A stretch of DNA of 64,000 nucleotides from Aliidiomarina indica (GCF_015354615.1 NZ_JACAVQ010000003.1:62001-126000); one strand, 5' to 3'. Positions 7,386 to 16,543 are shown, counted from the stretch's first letter. Program-made: numbers and translations. Notes: generated by a model from the letters alone, not told the origin.

Positions 7386-10300
7386 TTAAGCCGCTTTATT
7401 TAATCCTTTAAGCCGCAAACTCCACTCTTCTCGCATGCTGTAAAGTACCGGCACGACAAACATGGTGAGTACCACGAAGGTAAGCCCACCCACTGTTGGA
7501 ATTGCCATTGGAATCATCAAATCGGCACCGCGACCCGTGGCGGTAAGCACCGGGAACAACGCCAAAATGGTGGTTGCGCTTGTCATTAAGCAGGGGCGAA
7601 CGCGCTGCAAGCCCGCTTCAACGACACGTTCACGAATGGCGTCAATGCTATCGCTTGCCTCCTCCGAGAAGCGTTGTTTCAGGTAGGTCGCCATAACCAC
7701 ACCATCGTCGACAGCGATGCCAAATAACGCCAAGAATCCTACCCAAACCGCCACACTTAAATGGGTAACATCAAATTGGAAGATGTCACGCATAGTCACG
7801 CCTTGGGTAATCAACGGAATGGAGAAATTGGCAAACCACGACTGGCCGTACAGATACAGCATGATAAAACCACCACCCCAAGCTACCGCGATTCCACTAA
7901 ACACCATTAATGCGGTAGTCACTTGCTTAAACTGCAAATAAAGCAGGATGAAAATCAGCGTAAGCGATAGCGGAATAACGACTTTGAGGGTCTCCATGGC
8001 GCTTTGCTGCTGTTGGTAACTCCCAGCGAACGTGTAGCTCACCCCGGTTGGCAAACGCAGTTCACCCCGATCCCGGGCTTGCTGAAGATGTTCACGAGCA
8101 GCTTCAACTGCCTCCACTTCCGCAAAGCCATTGGCTGCGCCAAACGTTACGTAGGCGGTGAGGAAGGTATTCTCCGACCGAATCATCTGCGGACCACGCT
8201 CAAAGCGAATTTCAGCAAGCTCCGACAACGGCACCTGCGCGCCATTGGGTGTTGCCACCAGAATGTTATACATGGCCTCGATATCATCGCGCTGTTCGCG
8301 TTGATAACGCACCCGAATTGGATAGCGCTCGCGACCCTCAACACTGCGTGTCACTTCGACACCACCAATAGCTGCAGCAACGGTATTTTGCACCGCCTCT
8401 ATTCGCAGCCCATAGCGGGCGATTTGATCACGATCGAGATGAATCTCAAGGTAGGGGCTCCCAACAACGCGCTCTGCATTGACCGAATTAGGATTCACCC
8501 CTGGTGATTCTCGGAGAACCGATTCAACGGCCAGCGCTGATTGCTCAAGCGTTGCCAAATCAGGCCCTTGAACTTTCACCCCCATCGCTGCACGCATGCC
8601 GGTTTGTAACATTAACTGGCGTGTTTCAATGGGCTGCAAACGCGGCGCCGATGTCACACCCGGCACTTCTGCCGCACGCACAATTTCATCCCAGATATCA
8701 CGCGGGCTTTGGATATGATCGCGCCACTGTCGGTAAGGTCGGCCGCGGGCATCTTCAATTAAATGACCGCGACCATCACGTACAAACTCACCCTGCCGAT
8801 TCACGCGGAAGTTTAAGCGACGTCCATTTTCATCCGTTTTGAACTCACTTTTATAATTGATGATGGTTTCAATCATGGACACTGGCGCGGGATCGAGCGC
8901 GGTTTCTGCGCGGCCAATTTTCCCTACCACCGTATCCACTTCAGGAATTGCCGCAATAGCGCGATCTTGTTGACTCAGCACGTCTAGTGCCTCACCAATA
9001 GATGCATGTGGCATGGTTGTTGGCATCAACAGGAACGAGCCCTCATCGAGTGGTGGCATAAATTCACGCCCTAAACCGGGCATAATCACCAAACCAGCGA
9101 TAACCACCAAGGTAGGTAGCGCAAGGAACAACGCTTTAAATCGCAAACACCAACGCAAGATTCTTTCATAGAAGTGAATGAGTAAGGAAAACCCACCCAC
9201 CACAGCAGCAAAAAGAAAGCCAACGAATAGAATATTGCGAAGTGACCCAGCGCCAGGACCTAGGGGTTCCCACAGGCCCGATAGTGCCACTAAAACCACC
9301 AGTGTGAGCACGACATAACATGCATGATAAAGGCGCTTACGTTGCTCTAACCAACGGTCCACTCTCTGCAGTCGGTCACTCAGCAAGATCCGTAACATCA
9401 CTGGAACAACCACGAGTGCAAGGACGATCGCAGCCAATAGCACTAAGGTTTTGGTGTAGGCCAATGGCGTAAACAGCTTCCCTTCGGCTCCCGTCATTGT
9501 GAAGACAGGCAAAAAGCTAATCACGGTTGTGGCAATCGCGGTGAATACTGCAGGCCCTACTTCTTTCGTGCCTTTAATGATCGATTCGGATACATCTATG
9601 TCAGGGAATTTCTTGCGCAACCTGAGTATATTGTCGGTAACGATGATCCCCATATCGACAATGGTTCCGATGGCGATGGCAATCCCGGCCAACGCCACAA
9701 TATTTGCCTCCACACCTAATAGGCGCATGCCAATAAACGTCATCAGCACTGCCAATGGCAACATGGTGGCAATCGTGAGCGCTGAGCGCAGGTGCAGCAA
9801 CATAAGAAGAACGACGGCGGCGGTAATTAACAGCTGCTGCGTGAGGGCATCACTCAGCGTCCCTAATGTTTCCATAATCAAGGTCGAGCGATCATAGAAC
9901 GGGACGATGGTAATTTTGCTTAAATTGACCCACTCGGGCCAGCGCTCGCGCGGATGCGATTGCAGCCACTGAGTCCATTGCTGCTGTTCTGCATCGTCAA
10001 AGTTTAGCGTGGCAATCTGAAAATCTGGCAATCCTTGTGAACGCGCGAAGGCGCGAACCTCTGCTGTATCTGTCGCACTCCAATCGATCACGGCACGCGC
10101 CGGAAGACTTGGTGCTATTTCATCGATACGCTGCTTGGTATTTTCAATCGCGGCGAGTGGATTAAAGCCTTCACGAACTGTCACCACACCGCCCACCGCT
10201 TCCGCACCGGCGACATCTAGAGCACCGCGGCGCTCTGCAGGTCCGAAGTTTACTTGGGCGACGTCAGACACGCGAATGGGTGTATTGTCACTCGCTAAAC

Positions 10301-11084
10301 GCACAACCGCTTGTTCGATATCTGCCAGTGATTTAATAAAACCGACACCGCGAACGATATACTCAACTTGATTGATCTCCGTTGTACGTGCGCCGATATC
10401 TAAATTTGATTCGGCAACTGCCGCCATCACCTGCTCTAAGGTCACGTCAAAGTACCGGAGCGCGTCAGGATCAATATCAATTTGATACTCGCGAACATAA
10501 CCGCCGATGGACGCGACTTCGCTAATACCTTCCGCGGCAAGCAGACCATAACGCACATACCAATCTTGTACCGAGCGCAGCTCATCTAAATCCCAACCGC
10601 CAATGGGCTGGCCATCAGGATCTCGGCCCTCAAGCGTATATAAATACACCTGCCCTAGGCCAGTGGCGTCCGGTCCTAACGCTGGCTGAACGCCATCCGG
10701 TAATGTTCCAGCAGGCAAGCTTGCAAGCTTCTCCAGAATGCGCGCCCGCGACCAATAGAACTCCACGTCTTCATGGAAGATCACCGAAATGCTAGAGAAT
10801 CCGAACATGGAAAGCGTACGAACATCTTTCACACCCGGAACCCCCATCAATTGCACCGACAGCGGGTAACTTACCTGGTCATCTACATCTTGCGGCGAGC
10901 GTCCTGACCATTCGGTATAAACAATCTGCTGGTTCTCGCCAATGTTTGGAATAGCATCCACGGCAACTGGAGAGCGCGGCAACGATGTATCCCAGTTAAA
11001 GGGTGCAACCGCTACGCCGGCAAACAATATGAGTACCGTCAGAAGCGCAACAATTAACTTGTTTTGCAACAGCCACTGAATCAT
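7386..11084 (-). CDS. cusA: CusA-type Cu(I)/Ag(I) RND efflux permease, enlarged
   Basis: 1232 residues, against about 1050 for E. coli CusA. It is the inner-membrane pump of a tripartite CusCBA system driven by protons. The three methionines that bind copper in CusA are present with the right context: Met687 (LLMPTT), Met737 (VSMIET) and Met825 (QLMLQTG). The first two are 50 residues apart, as in E. coli. The helix-4 acidic residue is Asp477 (GTIVDMG). Extra length comes from insertions near residues 345-390 (periplasmic), 570-640 (includes extra hydrophobic segments) and 747-800 (polar, Arg/Asp-rich). The ATG at 11084 overlaps the cusB stop by four bases. Substrate call Cu/Ag is well supported; the role of the insertions is unknown. 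Confidence 0.93.
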   Translation of the reverse strand: MIQWLLQNKLIVALLTVLILFAGVAVAPFNWDTSLPRSPVAVDAIPNIGENQQIVYTEWSGRSPQDVDDQVSYPLSVQLMGVPGVKDVRTLSMFGFSSISVIFHEDVEFYWSRARILEKLASLPAGTLPDGVQPALGPDATGLGQVYLYTLEGRDPDGQPIGGWDLDELRSVQDWYVRYGLLAAEGISEVASIGGYVREYQIDIDPDALRYFDVTLEQVMAAVAESNLDIGARTTEINQVEYIVRGVGFIKSLADIEQAVVRLASDNTPIRVSDVAQVNFGPAERRGALDVAGAEAVGGVVTVREGFNPLAAIENTKQRIDEIAPSLPARAVIDWSATDTAEVRAFARSQGLPDFQIATLNFDDAEQQQWTQWLQSHPRERWPEWVNLSKITIVPFYDRSTLIMETLGTLSDALTQQLLITAAVVLLMLLHLRSALTIATMLPLAVLMTFIGMRLLGVEANIVALAGIAIAIGTIVDMGIIVTDNILRLRKKFPDIDVSESIIKGTKEVGPAVFTAIATTVISFLPVFTMTGAEGKLFTPLAYTKTLVLLAAIVLALVVVPVMLRILLSDRLQRVDRWLEQRKRLYHACYVVLTLVVLVALSGLWEPLGPGAGSLRNILFVGFLFAAVVGGFSLLIHFYERILRWCLRFKALFLALPTLVVIAGLVIMPGLGREFMPPLDEGSFLLMPTTMPHASIGEALDVLSQQDRAIAAIPEVDTVVGKIGRAETALDPAPVSMIETIINYKSEFKTDENGRRLNFRVNRQGEFVRDGRGHLIEDARGRPYRQWRDHIQSPRDIWDEIVRAAEVPGVTSAPRLQPIETRQLMLQTGMRAAMGVKVQGPDLATLEQSALAVESVLRESPGVNPNSVNAERVVGSPYLEIHLDRDQIARYGLRIEAVQNTVAAAIGGVEVTRSVEGRERYPIRVRYQREQRDDIEAMYNILVATPNGAQVPLSELAEIRFERGPQMIRSENTFLTAYVTFGAANGFAEVEAVEAAREHLQQARDRGELRLPTGVSYTFAGSYQQQQSAMETLKVVIPLSLTLIFILLYLQFKQVTTALMVFSGIAVAWGGGFIMLYLYGQSWFANFSIPLITQGVTMRDIFQFDVTHLSVAVWVGFLALFGIAVDDGVVMATYLKQRFSEEASDSIDAIRERVVEAGLQRVRPCLMTSATTILALFPVLTATGRGADLMIPMAIPTVGGLTFVVLTMFVVPVLYSMREEWSLRLKGLNKAA

Positions 11085-12943
11085 TCGTGGTGCCCCCCGT
11101 GCCCCTGCAGAACACCTTCATGATCGCCGCAACGGAGCATTTGCGCACCAAAGTATGGATTCAGCAAACTATCATCTTGCTGCAACCAAAAAGCCCCTTG
11201 CCCACGTCTTGCCATGGGACAGAACATCAGGTGCAACTCGCCTTGGTGATAGCCGGCCTGTGCCAAGGCAATCATGCCGCGAGAATGGTCAAAGAAATGA
11301 TCACGTGCAGTTGCAATGCGGGTTACATGATGGGCATGCCCCATACCCTGCTCAAGCAGATCCTGCACTTCGTTGAGCGAACTAGACCACTGCACCGCTG
11401 CGACTTCCCCATAGAAGGCTTCCGCCGCGTTTTGCCACGCGCCTAAATCGTCGCTATGAAGCGCTTCCCACATGTGGTGATAGGCCTGGAATACGTCCTC
11501 TACATGGAGTTCCGCATCAAAACTAACCTGTTCGGACATGTCTGTTGGTGAAGCATGAGTTTCGTGGCTGTCGTGCGCATGGCCATTGCCAGCGTCAATT
11601 TCATGACCATGATGTTCATGGCCTGTTGCACCACCACCTTCCGGCGCCATCATGCTTGGTCGTCCGCGCAGCTGTAGTTCGCTATCAATGCGGAATGCGC
11701 CTCGACTTACAATCATTTCACCTGCACTCAGTCCACTGAGCACCTCGTAGCGGTCACCTAAACGACGCCCTAATTCCACAGTGCGCGCTTCAAACTCTCC
11801 GCCTTGCGCTTCAGTCTGTACGTAAACTAACGCCCGCTTGCCGGTAATTAATGGGGCAGATTTGGGAATTGTCAGTACATCAGGGACTTCGATTTTTACA
11901 GTGGCGCGGGTAAAGGCCCCGGCAACTAATCCAGCCTCTGTTTGGTTGATCGCTACCCGCACTGTGCGAGTCCGTCGCTCCGCATCGATGCGAGGTGCTA
12001 TGGATACCACGTCGCCAGAGAGCGCGGATGACTGTGAGCCAAGTGTGAATTCAAGGGATTGGCCCACTTGGATAGAGCCCAAATCGCGCTCAAACACCTC
12101 AAACAACGCCCACAGCTGGCGACTATCAGCAAGTTCAAGGAGTATGTCACCGGTATTGACATAGTCGCCCTGACTGACATTGCGGGTGACAACTAATCCT
12201 GAGCTCGGAGCACGAATTGTGACGCGGTCGCGCGCTTCTCCGCGCTCAATGATTTGGTCAATCTGTGTTTGGCTTAAACCTAACAAACGCAAACGCTCGC
12301 GTGCTGCGCGCAGTGTCATCGCTTGAGAATCACGCAGAAACTCAGGCGCTTGTTGGCGACTCTGACGATATGCCTGCAGCAGTTCTTGTTGCGCTACGAA
12401 AAGGTCCGGACTGTATAATTCAACCAAGGGGGCGTTTGTTTCCACTTGCGCGCCTGAGTAGTTCACATAGAGACGCTCAATTCGTCCCCCGGTCCAAGCA
12501 CTAATCGATGTCAACGCGCGTTCATCAAAATCAATTTGGCCGGTTAACCGAATTTCATGATGGGCGGTACCCTGCTGAACGGGCTCGGTTTGCAATCCCA
12601 GAAGAGCGAGACTGCGACCGGTAAACTCAATGCGAACAAACTCGTCATCCGAACCACCCGCGGCGACCGGAATGAGTTCCATACCGCAAATAGGACAACG
12701 CTCATTCGGGTCAGTACTGCGAAAACTTGGGTGCATCGAACAGGTATATTCCTGAGCTTGAGCACTAAATGCCTCTTGCAGGTCAGCACCATTATGGTCG
12801 GCATGATCATGGTCAACCTGAGCTGTATGATCGTGGTCGTGATCATGGGGAGGCGTTTGGAATGCGATACCCAATGCGAGGGTACCTACAACCATCACAA
12901 CAAATAGGGCCGCAATGGCATTGACGGTATTTATCTTTTTCAT
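11081..12943 (-). CDS. cusB: CusB-type periplasmic adaptor with HMBD and DUF3347 domains
   Basis: 620 residues with one N-terminal membrane anchor (about 10-28). A His/Asp-rich stretch (33-50) follows, then a heavy-metal-binding domain with CSMHP and CPICGMEL (Cys68, Cys83, Cys86). The membrane fusion core spans about 105-430. A second His-rich linker (about 440-470) leads to a C-terminal DUF3347-like domain (about 485-600). The adaptor joins CusA to CusC and passes Cu(I) to the pump. The extra His-rich linkers and the DUF3347 domain add likely metal sites not present in E. coli CusB, which relies on a separate CusF. No cusF gene is seen nearby, so the fused domains may take its place. Four-base overlaps join it to cusC and cusA. 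Confidence 0.92.
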   Translation of the reverse strand: MKKINTVNAIAALFVVMVVGTLALGIAFQTPPHDHDHDHTAQVDHDHADHNGADLQEAFSAQAQEYTCSMHPSFRSTDPNERCPICGMELIPVAAGGSDDEFVRIEFTGRSLALLGLQTEPVQQGTAHHEIRLTGQIDFDERALTSISAWTGGRIERLYVNYSGAQVETNAPLVELYSPDLFVAQQELLQAYRQSRQQAPEFLRDSQAMTLRAARERLRLLGLSQTQIDQIIERGEARDRVTIRAPSSGLVVTRNVSQGDYVNTGDILLELADSRQLWALFEVFERDLGSIQVGQSLEFTLGSQSSALSGDVVSIAPRIDAERRTRTVRVAINQTEAGLVAGAFTRATVKIEVPDVLTIPKSAPLITGKRALVYVQTEAQGGEFEARTVELGRRLGDRYEVLSGLSAGEMIVSRGAFRIDSELQLRGRPSMMAPEGGGATGHEHHGHEIDAGNGHAHDSHETHASPTDMSEQVSFDAELHVEDVFQAYHHMWEALHSDDLGAWQNAAEAFYGEVAAVQWSSSLNEVQDLLEQGMGHAHHVTRIATARDHFFDHSRGMIALAQAGYHQGELHLMFCPMARRGQGAFWLQQDDSLLNPYFGAQMLRCGDHEGVLQGHGGHHE

Positions 12944-14250
12944 GGTGACACCTCAGCATGCGTCGCTGGAACAATTAATGATTGGATAGTGGCCACGGCG
13001 GCCAGTTGATTAGCGAGCGCTCGGCGGTACGCTAAGGAAAAGCTCAACCATTCTTGTTGGCTGGCAATCACATCTGCAAAGCTCGCATTGCTATTACTGT
13101 ATTGACTTAGAATTGAAGCCACCGCTTGCTCTGCGCGTCTTACCAAAACTTCCCCATAGAGTTGACGATCTCGCTCCGCTTCACGCCACTGATACAAGGC
13201 CATACTTAGCTCTGCCTGAACTTCCAATCGAGCTGCTTGTAGGCGTGCTTCGCCACTTTTCACATTTGCGCTGGCAGCCTCTTGCAATGCTCGGTAATTC
13301 GAACGCCAAATCGGCAGCGAAAACGACACCATCCCAGCGAATGTGCCATCACCCATCTCCGTGTCCATATATTCGATACCGAGCATCAGCCGAGGAAGCC
13401 CTGCCCTGCTCGCCACATCGCGACCCACATGGAGTGCCTGAAGTTCATATTGTGTTGCCAGCAAGGTCGCGTTTTGTTCGTGAGCGAGCGCATACAAATC
13501 ATCTTCAGGCGCAGGTAACTGCGCATAATTTTCATGTGTTTTTTGCAAAGAGAAATGCTCAGGTAGCGCAGCCCGTGCATCGCGGCCTAATGCACTGTTG
13601 AGGCGTGCTTGTTGGGAAACCAACAATGCCTTCAGGTTTTCATAATCGCTGCGGGCTGCATCCAGAGTGTTCTGCGCCCGTAATAGATCGCTCATCGCAC
13701 CATTACCAGCGGCATATTGTTGTTCGACAACATGTACAACGTGGCTGAGCAAGCTAATCAGCTCTTGCTGCAGCGCTGCGTTCTCTTGCACATACAGATA
13801 TTCACTAAATGCCGTCATTACATTTGCGGCAATATCCGCTTGCACTTGTGCCAAGCGTGCCTGCCCGGCGCGATATTCAGCACGTGCTTGTTCCATCGCC
13901 ATACTGCGGCGTTGAAAAATAGGAATATCTTGGCTTACTGCAAGAGTACGATAGCCCGTATCATTTAAACCTTGGCTTAGACTGACTTCCGGATCCATAA
14001 AGGCGCCAGAGGCCGTCATGTTGGCCTCTGCACGTTCGAGATCCGCTTGTGCCGCTCGCACAAGGGGATGATGCTTTTGCGCATAGCGAATTAAGTCGGC
14101 GATGTGCGCATCAACTGGCAATGGCAGCGCCTGCTGAGTCGTTGGAACAGCGTCAATACCCGAGTAATCAGGCTGATAACTGGCACAGCCCGACAGTGCA
14201 ATAACAACCAACAAGGCGCAACAGCGCAATGGGTGACGATAGAAATACAT
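12940..14250 (-). CDS. cusC: CusC-type outer-membrane efflux lipoprotein
   Basis: 436 residues from the ATG at 14250, chosen because AGGAG lies 7 bases upstream; a TTG further upstream in frame is less likely. The lipobox LSGCAS places the acylated Cys near residue 22. The rest is the TolC-like helical barrel with two related halves (AERLDLERAEANMTASGAF-type helices, and SGEARLQAARLEVQAELSMAL). It forms the outer-membrane channel of the Cus pump. It overlaps cusB by four bases and starts 72 bases after the CopL-like gene on the same strand. Confidence 0.9.
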   Translation of the reverse strand: MYFYRHPLRCCALLVVIALSGCASYQPDYSGIDAVPTTQQALPLPVDAHIADLIRYAQKHHPLVRAAQADLERAEANMTASGAFMDPEVSLSQGLNDTGYRTLAVSQDIPIFQRRSMAMEQARAEYRAGQARLAQVQADIAANVMTAFSEYLYVQENAALQQELISLLSHVVHVVEQQYAAGNGAMSDLLRAQNTLDAARSDYENLKALLVSQQARLNSALGRDARAALPEHFSLQKTHENYAQLPAPEDDLYALAHEQNATLLATQYELQALHVGRDVASRAGLPRLMLGIEYMDTEMGDGTFAGMVSFSLPIWRSNYRALQEAASANVKSGEARLQAARLEVQAELSMALYQWREAERDRQLYGEVLVRRAEQAVASILSQYSNSNASFADVIASQQEWLSFSLAYRRALANQLAAVATIQSLIVPATHAEVSP

Positions 14251-14270
14251 GGAATAGCTCCTGAACAATC

Positions 14271-14300
14271 AATCACAATCGGTACGAGTGATAATCACAA
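14271..14300. promoter_or_regulatory. Direct repeat and palindrome upstream of cusC (candidate operator)
   Basis: AATCACAA occurs at 14271-14278 and again at 14293-14300, 22 bases apart (about two helical turns). GTGATAATCAC, a palindrome around a central A, lies at 14288-14298. The site sits in the 72-base gap before cusC, where a copper-responsive regulator could bind. No regulator gene is in the window. Confidence 0.3.
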
Positions 14301-14322
14301 CGACCGAACTTCAACGATGTAT

Positions 14323-14742
14323 TCAGGTAATAATTGGAGGTGGTGTAGCTTTTGCGAGGGTAAACGAATAGAGCGACGTTCGACTCACTGCTGAGTCATG
14401 CATAACGACTGGATTATTCAGTTGTAATGCGGCAGCAGCGGCGCTACAGCCATGGCCTGACATCACACAATGACCACAATCCGTCGAACAATCTGTGAGG
14501 CAATCCGACATTTCATCGCAACAGTCTGTTGCTTGCTCAGCGCTTGCTGCGCTTCTACCTTGACGAACTTCCGCAAGTCGAGCTGCCATCAGTTCACAAT
14601 GTGCAGCGTCATCGACAGCGAGTTCACTAGCGACTATTGGCTGACTGGGCATTGAATGTGCGTCAGGCATCACCGCGCTGTTGCCCGAGAAAGGCAATAG
14701 CAACAATGAAAAAACTGTGACGATAACAATCAAAAACCGCAT
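14323..14742 (-). CDS. Cys/Met-rich exported CopL-like protein
   Basis: 139 residues from the ATG at 14742, with AGGAG 5 bases upstream; the TTG one codon earlier is not needed. An N-terminal signal segment (1-22) is followed by a region with eight Cys: 49, 74, 75, 81, 85, 89, 92 and 99, mixed with His and Met. This pattern resembles CopL-type metal-binding proteins found before copper resistance genes, which affect copper-induced expression, but overall similarity cannot be confirmed here. It stands first in line before cusCBA on the same strand, which supports a copper role. The C-terminus (KATPPPIIT) is Pro-rich. A periplasmic copper buffer is the likeliest role. Confidence 0.6.
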   Translation of the reverse strand: MRFLIVIVTVFSLLLLPFSGNSAVMPDAHSMPSQPIVASELAVDDAAHCELMAARLAEVRQGRSAASAEQATDCCDEMSDCLTDCSTDCGHCVMSGHGCSAAAAALQLNNPVVMHDSAVSRTSLYSFTLAKATPPPIIT

Positions 14743-14800
14743 CAAAACTCCTAAGGTTAGTTATTTCACTATACTCGGAGTTTTCTGGTTTGCAACTGCT

Positions 14801-14818
14801 TAGTTGTCAATACAACTA
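14801..14818. promoter_or_regulatory. Inverted repeat between the CopL-like gene and the divergent membrane gene
   Basis: TAGTTGT and ACAACTA form perfect 7-base arms around CAAT. The repeat lies 59 bases upstream of the CopL-like start in a 163-base divergent region, so it could control either direction. It does not match a CueR box. Confidence 0.35.
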
Positions 14819-14846
14819 TAATGATCGTTAATTCTTATGCAAATAC

Positions 14847-14875
14847 CTGACAAATCGCGGTTTTGTGTCTACTTT
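14847..14875 (+). promoter_or_regulatory. Weak predicted promoter for the 127-residue membrane protein
   Basis: -35 CTGACA (14847-14852), a 17-base spacer and -10 TACTTT (14870-14875). The -35 is close to consensus and the -10 is poor. It lies about 30 bases before the ATG. Confidence 0.3.
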
Positions 14876-14905
14876 TAAGAGTAAACCCTAACTAGGAGTA
14901 CAATA

Positions 14906-15289
14906 ATGACAGCAACAATGGCTATGGGGCTTGCCTCTATCCTCTTTCTTTTCGCGATGATCATTGGCGTCATGCTCGCATTTGCTCGTTTTGGCAAAGG
15001 CAATAATCCTCCGCCTGTTCTTGTTTGGTGGCACGGGGCGTTCGCGATTGTAGGTTTCCTCATTTTGCTATATGGCGCATTTTTCGTAGGCTACCCTCCT
15101 ACCGCGACCACCGGGATCGTATTAATTGCGCTTGCCGCCATCGGCGGTCTTATCATGCATTTTAAATATGATCGGAAGAAAAAGTTAATCCCTGTTCCTC
15201 TGGTCTGGGCGCACGGGGTTGCCGCTGCCATAGGCTTTCTTATGATTATTTACGCGATGCTCAATATTGCAGATACCGCACAAATATAG
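14906..15289 (+). CDS. Small four-helix membrane protein with an internal duplication
   Basis: 127 residues with four hydrophobic segments. I do not recognise a named family. The second and fourth helices look like copies: PPVLVWWHGAFAIVGFLILL and IPVPLVWAHGVAAAIGFLMI share a P-x-x-V-W-x-H-G pattern followed by a GFL-containing helix. The paired His residues at equivalent membrane positions could bind heme or a metal, but that is inference. AGGAG lies 7 bases before the ATG. It is divergent from the CopL-like gene and ends in its own terminator, so it is a single-gene unit. Confidence 0.75.
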   Translation: MTATMAMGLASILFLFAMIIGVMLAFARFGKGNNPPPVLVWWHGAFAIVGFLILLYGAFFVGYPPTATTGIVLIALAAIGGLIMHFKYDRKKKLIPVPLVWAHGVAAAIGFLMIIYAMLNIADTAQI

Positions 15290-15307
15290 ACATCAAGATT
15301 TTGTATT

Positions 15308-15337
15308 AAAGGCAGCATCATCGCTGCCTTTATTTTT
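15308..15337 (+). terminator. Intrinsic terminator
   Basis: Arms AAAGGCAGC (15308-15316) and GCTGCCTTT (15323-15331) enclose a six-base loop and are followed by ATTTTT. It ends the 14906-15289 gene. Confidence 0.85.
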
Positions 15338-15396
15338 GCTCAAAAGAATTGGTGGTAAAGTGAATACTGACTCATTTTTCATGGATTATCGCTTTT

Positions 15397-15858
15397 ATGG
15401 CTCGACAGTATTGGCTTATGAAGACTGAACCCGACGAATGTAGCATTGATGATTTTGCCCACGATCCCACCAAAGCGATTCCTTGGGATGGCGTACGTAA
15501 TTATCAAGCACGTAATTTTATGCGCGAGATGCAGCACGGCGATCAGGTGTTTATCTATCATTCCAGTTGCAAAGACATTGGCATTGCTGGCATGGTCGAA
15601 GTGGTAAAAACCGCCTACGCGGATCCCAGTCAGTTCGATCCGAACTCAGATTATGTTGATAATAAGTCGTCAAAAAGTAACCCGCGCTGGAGTGCCGTTG
15701 ATCTGATTTTCTATCGCAAGTTTCCTCGCGTACTCTCCTTACAGGCGATAAAGGGTATTGACGCTATGCAAGAAAATCCGTTAATCAAAAAGGGTAATCG
15801 ATTGTCGGTTATCCCCTTTACCGAGAACGAATGGAATGCCATTCTGGCGCATATTTAG
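15397..15858 (+). CDS. EVE-domain protein
   Basis: 153 residues making up a single EVE domain (PUA-like fold). Seen motifs are YWLMKTEPDECSIDDF at the start, WDGVRNYQARNFMREM, GDQVFIYHSSC and NPRWSAVDL. EVE proteins bind modified bases in DNA or RNA; stand-alone bacterial copies have no settled role. The closest named relatives are thymocyte nuclear protein 1-like. The ribosome binding site is weak (GGAT about 11 bases upstream). It is followed after 48 bases by a glutathione transferase on the same strand. Confidence 0.92.
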   Translation: MARQYWLMKTEPDECSIDDFAHDPTKAIPWDGVRNYQARNFMREMQHGDQVFIYHSSCKDIGIAGMVEVVKTAYADPSQFDPNSDYVDNKSSKSNPRWSAVDLIFYRKFPRVLSLQAIKGIDAMQENPLIKKGNRLSVIPFTENEWNAILAHI

Positions 15859-15906
15859 CGCATTGCGCATGGGCATCTAAACAACAAATAACAGGAAGAC
15901 ATAAAG

Positions 15907-16524
15907 ATGAAGGTTTACGAAACAGCAACCGCTCCAAATCCTCGTCGTGTACGAATGTTTTTGGCAGAAAAAGGATTGATTGAGCATGTCGAATTTGTGC
16001 AAATCGATTTGCAGAAGGGTGAAAATCTCACGCCAGAATTCACCGCCCGCAATCCCATGCGAAAAGTGCCTGTACTTGAACTTAGTGACGGTACCTGCAT
16101 TAGCGAAACCATGGCCATCTGCCGTTATTTTGAAGAAGCTTATCCGGAATCACCTAAGTTGCTTGGGGAAACTCCGTTAGAAAAGGCAGAAATTGAGCAA
16201 TGGCTGCGTTGGATTGAGTTTTACATGGCGATGCCTACAGGTATGGCGTTTCAACATACAAGTGGTTATTTCAAAGACCGCATGAATTGTTTTCCAGAGT
16301 GGGGGGAAGACTGCAAGTATGCCACCGAGCGTTTTTTTGAGTTCCTCAATAAGCATCTTCAAGACCGTCAATTTATTTGTCACGAGCGCTTATCTGCTGC
16401 CGACTTAAACGCATTTGCTATCGTTCAGTTTGCGCGGGTTGTGAAGGTGCGCATTCAACCGACCCAATCCCATTTACAAGCATGGCACGATCGCTTAGCG
16501 GCTCGCGCTTCTGCCCAGGTTTAA
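15907..16524 (+). CDS. Glutathione S-transferase family protein
   Basis: 205 residues. The N-terminal thioredoxin-like domain contains the conserved cis-Pro and acidic-Ser glutathione contacts (RKVPVLELSDG, ISETMAICRYFEE). The C-terminal all-helical domain includes LSAADLNAFAIVQF, the N-capping box Asp of the family. It probably conjugates or reduces with glutathione in the cytoplasm; the exact substrate is not predictable. The last codons form a 7-pair hairpin with the stop (16513-16532). It converges with the UPF0324 gene. Confidence 0.9.
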   Translation: MKVYETATAPNPRRVRMFLAEKGLIEHVEFVQIDLQKGENLTPEFTARNPMRKVPVLELSDGTCISETMAICRYFEEAYPESPKLLGETPLEKAEIEQWLRWIEFYMAMPTGMAFQHTSGYFKDRMNCFPEWGEDCKYATERFFEFLNKHLQDRQFICHERLSAADLNAFAIVQFARVVKVRIQPTQSHLQAWHDRLAARASAQV

Positions 16525-16543
16525 GCCTGGGCAATAAGCAGCG

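Noticed and set aside
11545-11739. His-rich plus-strand ORF inside cusB
   Set aside because: It is an antisense frame of the His-rich linker of cusB, with no ribosome binding site and poor codon pattern.
16513-16532. Hairpin over the glutathione transferase stop as a terminator
   Set aside because: Seven pairs are seen but no T run follows in either direction.
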